Assembly: GCF_017833525.1 (NCBI RefSeq)
Contig: NZ_JAFICD010000002.1
Span: 558,001 to 622,000 of the forward strand
Length of the DNA stretch: 64,000 bases
Origin: Duganella sp. 1411
Lineage (GTDB): Bacteria > Pseudomonadota > Gammaproteobacteria > Burkholderiales > Burkholderiaceae_D
Direction: 5' to 3'
Of the stretch, positions 17,343 to 24,927 are shown one piece after another. The notes under the pieces were generated by a model. The model did no database searches. It saw only the letters and a list, made by a program, of their open reading frames with translations, and was not told where the DNA came from. Every line of letters begins with the position of its first letter. The stretch's first letter is position 1. Made by a program: the position numbers and the translations under genes.

Positions 17343-18785
17343 TTAGCGGCAGGCGCTGGCCGAGGGCGCCTCGTTGAACTGCTTGCGGTAGCCGCGGATC
17401 AGCGACGAGCGGCTCTTCAGCCCGAGCCGGTTGGCGGTCTTGAGGATGCCTTCGCCGCCGCCCTGCTCGGTCATCAGCTCGGCGCGCACGGCGTCGAGCC
17501 GCAGGCGCCGCAGCACCGCCGTCGGCGACATGCCCAGGCGCTCGCGGAACGCCAACTGCAGCGCCCGTTCGGTGACGCCGATGTGGGCGGCGATCTCGCC
17601 GGTGCTCAAGTCGTTGTTGCGGTAGTTGTCGACGATGTAGCGGTAGGCGCGGCGGTACTTGGCCGGCAGGCGCGCGCTGATGTCGTCGCTCGGCTGGCCG
17701 ACCGCCTCGCGCACCACGCCGTGCAGCGCCTTGATGACCTGGGTTTCGCTGCGCAGGCATTGCAGCGCCTCGCTGGTGTAGCCGGCGTAAAAGCGCAGCG
17801 CGTCGGCGGCGTCGCCCTTCAACATGGCGATCTTGGCCTGGCAATAGCGCTGGTCCAGGCTCCAGCGCAGCGCGCGGCGGTCGGCCCGCTGGCCACGCTG
17901 CAAGGTCTGCTCGGCCAGGTCGGGCTGGCCGCCGGCCAAGGCCGCCAGCGCGATTTCCACATGCACGCCGCTCGAATACGACAGGCAGTTCCAGCGGCGC
18001 GACTGGTCGACGTGGCGCTGCAGCGCCAGCATCGCGTCGCGCTCGCCGTCGGCCAGGCGCAGCAGCAGCGCCAGGCAGCCGTGGCGCTGGGCCGCCAGCT
18101 CCGGCGCCGGCCGCGCGGCGTCCTGCGCCGCCATCGCGGCGGCGAAGCGGCCCAGCAGCAACTGGTGGTCCGCGCCCGCCGCGCCCGGCTGCCAGAACAC
18201 GTGGTCGCGCAGCCCGGCCGAGCAGCGCACCGCCAGCTGCACGGCGCAATCGAGCGCCAGCAGATCGACCAGCAGCGCCCAGCGGGCGTCGTCGTCGTCC
18301 GCCGCCAGCGCGCGCGCGTGGCCCAGCGCCTCGTCGCAGGCGGCCTGCTGGCCCAGCTGATGGTGGATCAGCGCCACGCCCAGCACGGCCTCGACCTTTT
18401 GCCTTGCCGACGCCGCGCCGTCCTGCGTAACGCGGGCGAAGCACTGCATCGCCGCGCTGTAACGGTGCAGGCTCAGCGCCTGCCAGCCGGTATTGCGGCA
18501 CGACAGCACGCGCAGCGCGTCGTGCGACACCAGCAGCTTTTGCGCGCGGCGGAAATGTTCGTCGGCGTCGACCTCGTGGCCCAGCAGCAGCGCGGCGTCG
18601 GCCATGGCCAGGCAGGCCGGGGCCGAGGCCGAGACGCCGGGGCCGGCGGCGCCGTCCGGGCCGGCGGCGCGCTGGGCGTGGCGCAGCGCCGCGTCGAAGT
18701 CGCCGTCCTGCATGGCCATGGCGTAGGATGGCAGCTCGTCGGCCTGCGACAGAGCGGATACGAGTGCGAAGTAGATCTGGAACAT
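17343..18785 (-). CDS. hrpB: AraC-type regulator of type III secretion, HrpB/HrpX-like
   Basis: The 480-residue protein is close in length to HrpB of Ralstonia and HrpX of Xanthomonas. It begins MFQIYFALVSALSQ, a beginning I recall from this family, continues with a helical region of about 350 residues, and ends in an AraC HTH domain (STGEIAAHIGVTERALQLAF, then LGMSPTAVLRRLRLDAVRAEL). Known relatives bind TTCG-N16-TTCG boxes; four perfect boxes occur in this window. GAGGTGA lies 6 bases before ATG 18785. It is followed by sctC in one operon and is divergent from a LuxR-type response regulator. It has no box of its own, consistent with control by an upstream regulator. Confidence 0.88.
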   Translation of the reverse strand: MFQIYFALVSALSQADELPSYAMAMQDGDFDAALRHAQRAAGPDGAAGPGVSASAPACLAMADAALLLGHEVDADEHFRRAQKLLVSHDALRVLSCRNTGWQALSLHRYSAAMQCFARVTQDGAASARQKVEAVLGVALIHHQLGQQAACDEALGHARALAADDDDARWALLVDLLALDCAVQLAVRCSAGLRDHVFWQPGAAGADHQLLLGRFAAAMAAQDAARPAPELAAQRHGCLALLLRLADGERDAMLALQRHVDQSRRWNCLSYSSGVHVEIALAALAGGQPDLAEQTLQRGQRADRRALRWSLDQRYCQAKIAMLKGDAADALRFYAGYTSEALQCLRSETQVIKALHGVVREAVGQPSDDISARLPAKYRRAYRYIVDNYRNNDLSTGEIAAHIGVTERALQLAFRERLGMSPTAVLRRLRLDAVRAELMTEQGGGEGILKTANRLGLKSRSSLIRGYRKQFNEAPSASACR

Positions 18786-18946
18786 GGTCGTCACCTCATC
18801 GGAATAGCGGCATTGGAAAGGCATTCGGCGGTCGGTCCCGGTCAGCGCCGGGGGCCGCGCCGGGATGCCCAGATCATGGCGGAGCGGGGCCTCGCTGACG
18901 ATCCCGCAGATGTCGGGGAGACAACGCCGCGCGACCCGGCAACGAC

Positions 18947-18960
18947 CCGACAATTGTCGG
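18947..18960. promoter_or_regulatory. perfect palindrome between hrpB-like gene and response regulator
   Basis: CCGACAATTGTCGG is a perfect 14-bp palindrome in the 268-base divergent intergenic region, about 160 bases from the hrpB-like start and 94 bases from the regulator start. A looser TGTC...GACA repeat lies at 18911-18923. It is a good candidate binding site for the LuxR-type regulator next door, which is an inference. Confidence 0.45.
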
Positions 18961-19053
18961 ACAGTCAATCCCCCATCGGCCTGAATCGTGCATCCCAGCA
19001 ACGTTACAGGTGGTATGATGACAGCGCCGAATGGCCACTGACACGGAGGATGG

Positions 19054-19761
19054 ATGACTGGTGCATCGGAATTGACGATATTGCTGGTGGAAGACCAGGG
19101 GCTGGTGCGGGCCGGCATGCGCGAACTGATCCGTATCGCCCAGCCGGACGCCCGCATCGACGAGGCGGCCGACTATGACGAGGCGGTGGCCAAACTACAA
19201 CAGCAAAGCTACCAGCTGGCGTTCATCGACGTCGACCTGAAGTCGTCCAAGACCGGACTCGACCTGCTTAAATATCTGCGCGAGGCGCAGCTCGACACGC
19301 GCGCCATCATGCTGTCGGGGCGTTCGGACCGGCCGCTGGTACTCGAATGCATCAACGCCGGCGCCTGCGGCTACATCCCCAAGGACATCAGCAGCGACGG
19401 CGTGTTCCAGCGCGCGCTCGACACCGTGTTCCAGGGCGGCATTTTCATCCCGGTGACGGCGATGGCGCGCGACGGCGTGCCGGCGCCGGCCGCGCCGCCG
19501 GTGCCGAGCGTGACGGCGGCCGAGCTGGGCGTATCGGGACGCTGCCTGGAGGTGCTGTACCACCTGTGCCAGGGGCTGCCCAACAAGACCATCGCCAGCC
19601 GCATGCAGGTCGAGGAAGGCACGATCCGCAAGGATTACGTACCCAAGCTGTTCCGCATCTTCCAGGTCACGCGCCGCACCGAGCTGCTGGTCGAGGTAGC
19701 GCGGCGCGGGGTGATCATCCCGCCCCTGCCGCTTCCCGCGCAACACCACGGTGACACGTAG
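19054..19761 (+). CDS. NarL/LuxR-type response regulator, candidate controller of hrpB
   Basis: The 235-residue protein has a receiver domain with E13/D14, phosphoacceptor D59 (FIDVDLKSS), Ser in IMLSGRS and Lys in YIPKDIS. A short Ala/Pro linker leads to a LuxR-type HTH (CQGLPNKTIASRMQVEEGTI). It is divergent from the hrpB-like gene and close to three hybrid kinases, with no partner kinase directly attached. I infer that it links those kinases to hrpB expression, replacing the OmpR-type HrpG of Xanthomonas and Ralstonia. Its stop codon TAG (19759-19761) lies inside the left end of a palindromic repeat, so the repeat defines the C-terminus. TATGAT at 19014 may be a -10 element. Confidence 0.87.
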   Translation: MTGASELTILLVEDQGLVRAGMRELIRIAQPDARIDEAADYDEAVAKLQQQSYQLAFIDVDLKSSKTGLDLLKYLREAQLDTRAIMLSGRSDRPLVLECINAGACGYIPKDISSDGVFQRALDTVFQGGIFIPVTAMARDGVPAPAAPPVPSVTAAELGVSGRCLEVLYHLCQGLPNKTIASRMQVEEGTIRKDYVPKLFRIFQVTRRTELLVEVARRGVIIPPLPLPAQHHGDT

Positions 19762-19926
19762 GGCGGATTAGCGCAGCGTAATCCGCCAATGCATGCTATG
19801 TCGGCGGCTCACAGATGGCGGATTACGGCGTTCCGCCTCTCAAGGCCTACCGGCAGGTAGGCCGTGTCATCGATGTGCCCCCGGGGCGGATTGGCGGGCA
19901 TTGCCCGCTAATCCGCCCTACGTGTC
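19753..19926. repeat. 174-bp palindromic repeat (GGCGGATTA family)
   Basis: Perfect 21-bp terminal inverted repeats (GACACGTAGGGCGGATTAGCG at 19753-19773 and its complement ending at 19926) enclose inner copies of GGCGGATTACGGC and GTAATCCGCC. Related copies lie at 36722-36758 and 42333-42430. It separates the response regulator from the convergent kinase operon and may act as a bidirectional transcript end. Confidence 0.75.
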
Positions 19927-19966
19927 TCCACGGCCGTTCCACGGCGCCGCGCATGGCCTGTCACCC

Positions 19967-22414
19967 TCACGCCCCACAATGCAAGCGCACCGCCGCCACC
20001 AGCACCTTGGCCGGCAACGGCCGGCACAGCAACGCCACCGGCCGCGCCGGCGCCCCCGCCACCGGCGCCGCGTCCAGCGCCGCCTGCCGCAGCGCCTCCC
20101 TGGCCCAGGTGCCGGCCGCGCACACGGCGATCAGCGGCGGCGCCTCGCCGAACTCGGCAAACACCGCGCGCCGCACGTCGTCGGCATAACCATCGGCCAG
20201 CACGGCGTCGCTCAGGATCAAATCCGGCATCCTCTCCATCGCCGGCAGCATGCGCGCCAGCTCGGCGAGCGTGGCGGCGCTGTCGCACAACATCCCGCAC
20301 GCCTCCAGCGCGGCGGCGCCGTCGCGCCGCTCGGCCGCCCCGCCGGCCACCTGCAGCACATACAGCCCGGCCAGCTCGGCGCAGTCGGGCCCCGGGTGCG
20401 GGCGCCGCGCCAGCGCCCTGGCCTGGCGCGCGCCGGCGCGCGGCACCAGCAGCCGGCAGCGGGTGCCGGCACCCGCCACCGAGCGCAGCGCCAGCCGGTG
20501 GCGCGGCAACAGCGTCAGGATCGAGGCGACGATGGTCAAGCCCAGGCCGATGCCGCGCCCCCGCTCCCGGCCCGGATTGTCGGCCTGGAAGAACGGCTTG
20601 AACACGTGCCGCTGCAACGTCGGCGCGATGCCGACGCCGTTGTCGACGATCTCGACCCGCCAGCCGCCGCCCGCCGCCGCCACCCGCACCAGCACGCGCG
20701 CGCCGCCGGCCCGCCCCGGCTCGCTGAACTTGATGGCGTTCGACAGCAGGTTGCGCAGCACCCGGCCCAGCAGCTGGCGGTCGCTGCGCACCAGCGCCGC
20801 GCCCGGCGCCGCCGGCAGCCGCTGGCGCACCACCACCCCGCGCGGCTCGCTCAGCGGCCGCAGCGCGCTCACCGTCTCGGCCACCAGCTCGGCCAGGTCG
20901 AAGGCGTCGTCGTCGGCCGCCACCATGCCGCATTCGAGCCGCGACAGCTCCAGCACGGCGTTGAAGGCGCCGCGCATGGCGTCGCCGGCCTGGCGCGCCA
21001 TGCCGAGCAGCTCGGCGGTATGGCCGGCGTCGCCGCGCGCGGCCGCGTGCGCCGCCGCGCCCAGCAGGCTGCCGATGGCCTGGATCGGCTGGCGCAGCTC
21101 GTGCGCGGCGGCCGTCACGAAGCGCGTCTTGGCGACGTTGTCGCGCAGCGCCTGGCGGCGCAGGCGCTCGCGTTCGCGCACCGCGAAATACCCCAGCGCC
21201 AGCGCCAGCACCGACACCAGCAGGCCCACGGCCAGCCATAGCCGCTCGGTGCGCAGCGCCGCCGCCTGCAGGTGGTTTTGCCTCGCCAGCAGCGCCAGGT
21301 TTTGCTGGCGCCCGCGCGCCTCCAGCGCGGCGCGGCGCCGCTGCACGCGGGCATCGCGGATGCGCGCGGCGCGCCGCTCGCACAGGCGAAGCAGTTCGCG
21401 CTGCGTGGCCAGCGCCTGCTGGTGGCGGCCGGCGCGGGCATAGGCGTCGGCCATCCAGTCCAGCAGCATGCAGACGTAGCGCTCGTTCCTGGCGCGTCCA
21501 TAAAACGCCAGCGCGCGCCGCACCTCGTCCTCGCCGCGCGCCAGCGCGCCGCCGCTCATGTGGCACAGGCCGGCGGTGGCCAGCCAGCCGTCCGGCACCG
21601 CGCCGCCGTTCAACTCGGCGCGCAGCGCCAGCGCCAGCCCGGCGTGCCGCAGGCAGGCGTCGTCGTCGCGCCGGTCCCAGTCCAGGCTGGCGAGCAGGTC
21701 GAGCGCGGCCGCCTCGCCGTCGCGGTTGCCCGCGTGGCGCGCGCCCGCCAGCGCCCGCTGGCACCAGGTGTGGGCCTCGCCGGCCCGGCCCAGCCGGCGC
21801 GCCACGCGGCAATCGTTCAGGTCCAGCTCGAGCAGCAGGCCGCGCAAGTGCTGGCGCTCGGCCAGCGTCCGGCTCTCGGCGTCGTAACGCAGCGCCAGGC
21901 CGTTGTCGTCCATGCGCGCGTAGGTCACGCCGATGCTCGCCAGGGTGCGCGCGCGCCGCGCCGGATCGGCGCCCTGCCGTTCCAGGACGATGCGCTGGTG
22001 CTCCAGCGCACCGGCGAAATCGTCCTCGATCGCGGCGATCTCGGCCACCATGACGTGGGCCCGCAGCGCCACCTCCTGGTCGCCGGCGCGCTCGGCCTCG
22101 TCGAGCACCTGGCCGGCCAGCAGCAGCGCGGCGTCGATGTCGCCGTCGATGTAGCGCCGCACCTGCGCCCGCAGCCAGTGCGCCCACAGCGTGCAGGCCG
22201 GGTCGGCCGAGGCGGTGGCCAGCGCGTCGAGCCGCGCCGCCACCTGCCGCACGGCCGGGTCGCGCTGGCCCAGCAGCGCCTCGGCGCGCGCCACCAGCGC
22301 CGCGCAGGCGGCGCCCGGGGCCGGGGCCGGCGCCGGCCCCGACGTCGTCAGCGCCAGCGCGCAGGCCACACCGCCCAGCGCCAGGGCCAGCCGGCGCGCT
22401 AGCGCTGGCCGCAT
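19967..22414 (-). CDS. hybrid histidine kinase with helical sensor domain and degenerate receiver (kinase 1)
   Basis: The protein has 815 residues: an N-terminal hydrophobic signal/anchor, an Ala/Arg-rich helical region of TPR-like repeats (about 30-385), and a membrane helix (LWLAVGLLVSVLALALGYF). The kinase core has AAAHELRQPIQAIGS, LLSNAIKFSEP, DNGVGIAP and RGIGLGLTIVASI. The C-terminal receiver is degenerate. Its sister kinases have VEDD, LTG and RKP; here these read VAGG, VCA and CRP. A candidate phosphoacceptor Asp remains in LILSDAVL. The kinase half looks intact. The start overlaps kinase 2 by 16 bases. This is the last gene of the sctT-kinase operon. Confidence 0.82.
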   Translation of the reverse strand: MRPALARRLALALGGVACALALTTSGPAPAPAPGAACAALVARAEALLGQRDPAVRQVAARLDALATASADPACTLWAHWLRAQVRRYIDGDIDAALLLAGQVLDEAERAGDQEVALRAHVMVAEIAAIEDDFAGALEHQRIVLERQGADPARRARTLASIGVTYARMDDNGLALRYDAESRTLAERQHLRGLLLELDLNDCRVARRLGRAGEAHTWCQRALAGARHAGNRDGEAAALDLLASLDWDRRDDDACLRHAGLALALRAELNGGAVPDGWLATAGLCHMSGGALARGEDEVRRALAFYGRARNERYVCMLLDWMADAYARAGRHQQALATQRELLRLCERRAARIRDARVQRRRAALEARGRQQNLALLARQNHLQAAALRTERLWLAVGLLVSVLALALGYFAVRERERLRRQALRDNVAKTRFVTAAAHELRQPIQAIGSLLGAAAHAAARGDAGHTAELLGMARQAGDAMRGAFNAVLELSRLECGMVAADDDAFDLAELVAETVSALRPLSEPRGVVVRQRLPAAPGAALVRSDRQLLGRVLRNLLSNAIKFSEPGRAGGARVLVRVAAAGGGWRVEIVDNGVGIAPTLQRHVFKPFFQADNPGRERGRGIGLGLTIVASILTLLPRHRLALRSVAGAGTRCRLLVPRAGARQARALARRPHPGPDCAELAGLYVLQVAGGAAERRDGAAALEACGMLCDSAATLAELARMLPAMERMPDLILSDAVLADGYADDVRRAVFAEFGEAPPLIAVCAAGTWAREALRQAALDAAPVAGAPARPVALLCRPLPAKVLVAAVRLHCGA

Positions 22415-24927
22415 AGCGCCCGGATCTGCGCCAGCAGGGCCGCCGACGCCACCGGCTTGCGCAGCACCACCGCGTGCTCCAGCTCGGGCCCGAGCGCCAG
22501 CGACTCGCTCTCGCCGGTCAGCACGATCACCGGCAGCGCCTCGCCGAACTCGGCGGCCACGGCGCGCACCACGTCGCGCGCCGTGTGCCCGCCCGACAAG
22601 GTGTAATCGGTCAGCACCAGGTCGGGCATGCGCTCGAGGCCGGGCAGCAGCGCCTGAAGCTCGGCCAGCGACCCCACCGGCTCGCACAGCACCCGGTATT
22701 CGCGCAGCAGCGCCTCGGTCGATTGGCGCACCAGGCGGTCGTCCTCGACGTACAGCACGTACAGGCCGGCCACGTCCTCGACGTCGGTGGTGGCGGCGGG
22801 CGGCGGCGGCGCCATGATGGCCTCGTCGTGGGCCGCCACCGGCACCCCGACCGAGAAGCGGGTGCCGACGCCGGCGCGCGAGCGCAGCCGCAAGGTGTGG
22901 CGCGACAGCAGGCCCAGGATCGATTCGACGATGGCCAGGCCCAGGCCGAGCCCGCGATCGCGGTCGCGCCCCGGGTTGTCGGCCTGGAAGAACGGCTTGA
23001 ACACCTCGCGCTGCAGCGCCTCCGGGATGCCGACGCCGTTGTCGACGATGTCGACCCGGCAGTGGCAGCCGAGGCCCACCACGCCGACCACCACCACCGC
23101 CCCGCCCGGCTTGGAAGGGTCGCTGTACTTGATGGCGTTCGACAGCAGGTTGCACAGCACCCGGCCCAGCAGCTGGCGGTCGCTGCGCACGGCCAACACC
23201 CGCCCCGGACGCAGGCGCAGCCGGATGGCGACGCCGCGCGGCTCGCTGAGCGGGCGTAGCGCGAACACGCTTTCGTTGACCAGCTCGGTCAAGTCGAAGC
23301 TGCTGTACTCGGCCGCGATGGCGCCGCACTCGAGCCGCGACAGCTCGAGCACCGCGTTGAACGAGCTGCGCATGGCGTGCGTGGCTTTTTGCGCCGTGTC
23401 GATCAAGTCGCGGCTCTTGTCGACGTCGCCCCGGCCGATGGCGTGCGAGGCCGCGCCCAGCAGGTTGCCGATGGCCTGCATCGGCTGGCGCAGGTCGTGC
23501 GCGGCCTCGGCCACGAACTGCGACTTCTTGTGGTTTTCCTGCTGCGCCTTGCGGCGCGAGCGCTCCTTGTCGCGCAGCTTGAAGAAGCCGACCACGCCCA
23601 CCAGCAGCGCGATCAGCAGGCCGACCGCCAGCTCCAGCTGGCCGTTGGTCAGCTGCGCCTGCTGCAGGCGGTTCTTTTCCTGCAGCGAGACGATCTCCTT
23701 TTGCCGCGCGGTCGCCTCGAACGCCGAGCGCATCTGCAAGGTGGCGCGGTCGAGCTCGCGCTGGGATTCGGCCTCCCGCAGCGCGCTCTGTTCGCGCAGC
23801 GTGGCGAACGCCTCCTTGAACATGCCGGCCCGCTCGTAGGCCGTCGTCAAGGTCCCCAGCGTCTCGTTGATGGCGGCGTGCTCGTTGCCGGCGCGGAACA
23901 CCTCGAGCGCCGCGCGGATCTCGCCCTCGCCCTGCGCCACCGCGCCCAGGCCGATGTGGCACAGGCCGATGTCGGCCAGCGCGTCGGCGCGCCGCCTGTC
24001 GTTGTCCGCGCCGGAGCGCAGCGCCTTGGCGCGCTCGGCGTACCCGAGGCAGGCCGGGTAGCGCCCGGCCTCCCAGGCGGCGTTGCTCAGCAGGCCGAGC
24101 GCGTCGGCCTCGAGCCGCCGGTCGCCCACCACGCGCGCCAGCGCCAGCGCCTGCTGGCAGGCCTTGTCGGCCTGCTCCGGCTGCTTGAGGTTGGCGTAGC
24201 TGCCGCAGCGTCCCAGCGCCAGCGTGGCCAGCATGGCCTGCGCGTGCAGGCCCTCGGCCACCGTCTGCGCCTGGCGGTTGTAGTCGAGCGCCTGGCGCTC
24301 GTCGCCCATCTGGCTGTACAGCAAGCTGATGTTGTTGAGCGCGACCGCGCGGTGATACAGGTCGCGCTCGGTATGCCCCTGCAGCAAGCCCAGCGCCGTG
24401 GTCTGGTGCCGCAGCGCGCTTTTGTAATCGCCCTGTTCCTGGTGGCACATGGCGGCCGTGTCGTGCAGCGCGCCGGCCAGGCGGTAGCCGACGCCGCCGG
24501 CCCGCGCCAGCGCGCGCTCGGCCAGCAGCGCGCCATCGGCCGGCTTGGCGTCGAACAAGGCCAGCACGCGCGCCCGGTAGTTTTCCGCCCACAGTGTGCT
24601 TTCCAGGTCACCGGCGCCGGCGCCCAGCGCGGCCAGCTCGTCGATGACGCCGCGCGCGCGGGCGTCGCCGCTGTCGACGTAGAAATTGATCAGCGTGTTG
24701 AGCATCTTGCTGCGGTCGTTGAAGGTGGCGCCGGCCGGCAGGTTGTCGTGCAGCGCCTGCAACTCGGCGATGGCGCCGGCGCGGTCGTGCTGGAACAGCG
24801 TGTTGATGCGCAGCAGCTCGGTGTAGACCGGGGTCGGCGGCGGCTCGGCGGCGCGCGGCGCGGCGCCGACCAACGCCAGGCCGAGCAGCAAGGCGGCGCC
24901 GGCCAGGGCGCGCGCCGGCCTACGCAC
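22399..24927 (-). CDS. hybrid histidine kinase with TPR-like sensor domain (kinase 2)
   Basis: The 842-residue protein begins with a signal peptide (GTG start, cleavage near PRAAE). Residues 35-420 are helical, TPR-like repeats (for example AVALNNISLLYSQMGDERQA), probably periplasmic. A membrane helix follows at about 432-450, then the H-box FVAEAAHDLRQPMQAIG (His near 477), the N-box LLSNAIKYSDP, DNGVGIPEA and GLGLAIVESI. The receiver (about 720-842) is intact, with YVEDD, LVLTDYTLSGG, IVLTGES and LRKPV. Its start overlaps kinase 3 by 8 bases. From about residue 420 to the end it is almost identical to kinase 3, at DNA level too, while the sensor half differs. Confidence 0.88.
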   Translation of the reverse strand: MRRPARALAGAALLLGLALVGAAPRAAEPPPTPVYTELLRINTLFQHDRAGAIAELQALHDNLPAGATFNDRSKMLNTLINFYVDSGDARARGVIDELAALGAGAGDLESTLWAENYRARVLALFDAKPADGALLAERALARAGGVGYRLAGALHDTAAMCHQEQGDYKSALRHQTTALGLLQGHTERDLYHRAVALNNISLLYSQMGDERQALDYNRQAQTVAEGLHAQAMLATLALGRCGSYANLKQPEQADKACQQALALARVVGDRRLEADALGLLSNAAWEAGRYPACLGYAERAKALRSGADNDRRRADALADIGLCHIGLGAVAQGEGEIRAALEVFRAGNEHAAINETLGTLTTAYERAGMFKEAFATLREQSALREAESQRELDRATLQMRSAFEATARQKEIVSLQEKNRLQQAQLTNGQLELAVGLLIALLVGVVGFFKLRDKERSRRKAQQENHKKSQFVAEAAHDLRQPMQAIGNLLGAASHAIGRGDVDKSRDLIDTAQKATHAMRSSFNAVLELSRLECGAIAAEYSSFDLTELVNESVFALRPLSEPRGVAIRLRLRPGRVLAVRSDRQLLGRVLCNLLSNAIKYSDPSKPGGAVVVVGVVGLGCHCRVDIVDNGVGIPEALQREVFKPFFQADNPGRDRDRGLGLGLAIVESILGLLSRHTLRLRSRAGVGTRFSVGVPVAAHDEAIMAPPPPAATTDVEDVAGLYVLYVEDDRLVRQSTEALLREYRVLCEPVGSLAELQALLPGLERMPDLVLTDYTLSGGHTARDVVRAVAAEFGEALPVIVLTGESESLALGPELEHAVVLRKPVASAALLAQIRALCGQR

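Noticed and set aside
19967..24592. Single open frame of about 1540 codons on the minus strand
   Set aside because: Its upstream part is an out-of-frame shadow of kinase 2. Overlapping stop/start signals and family motifs show two separate genes.
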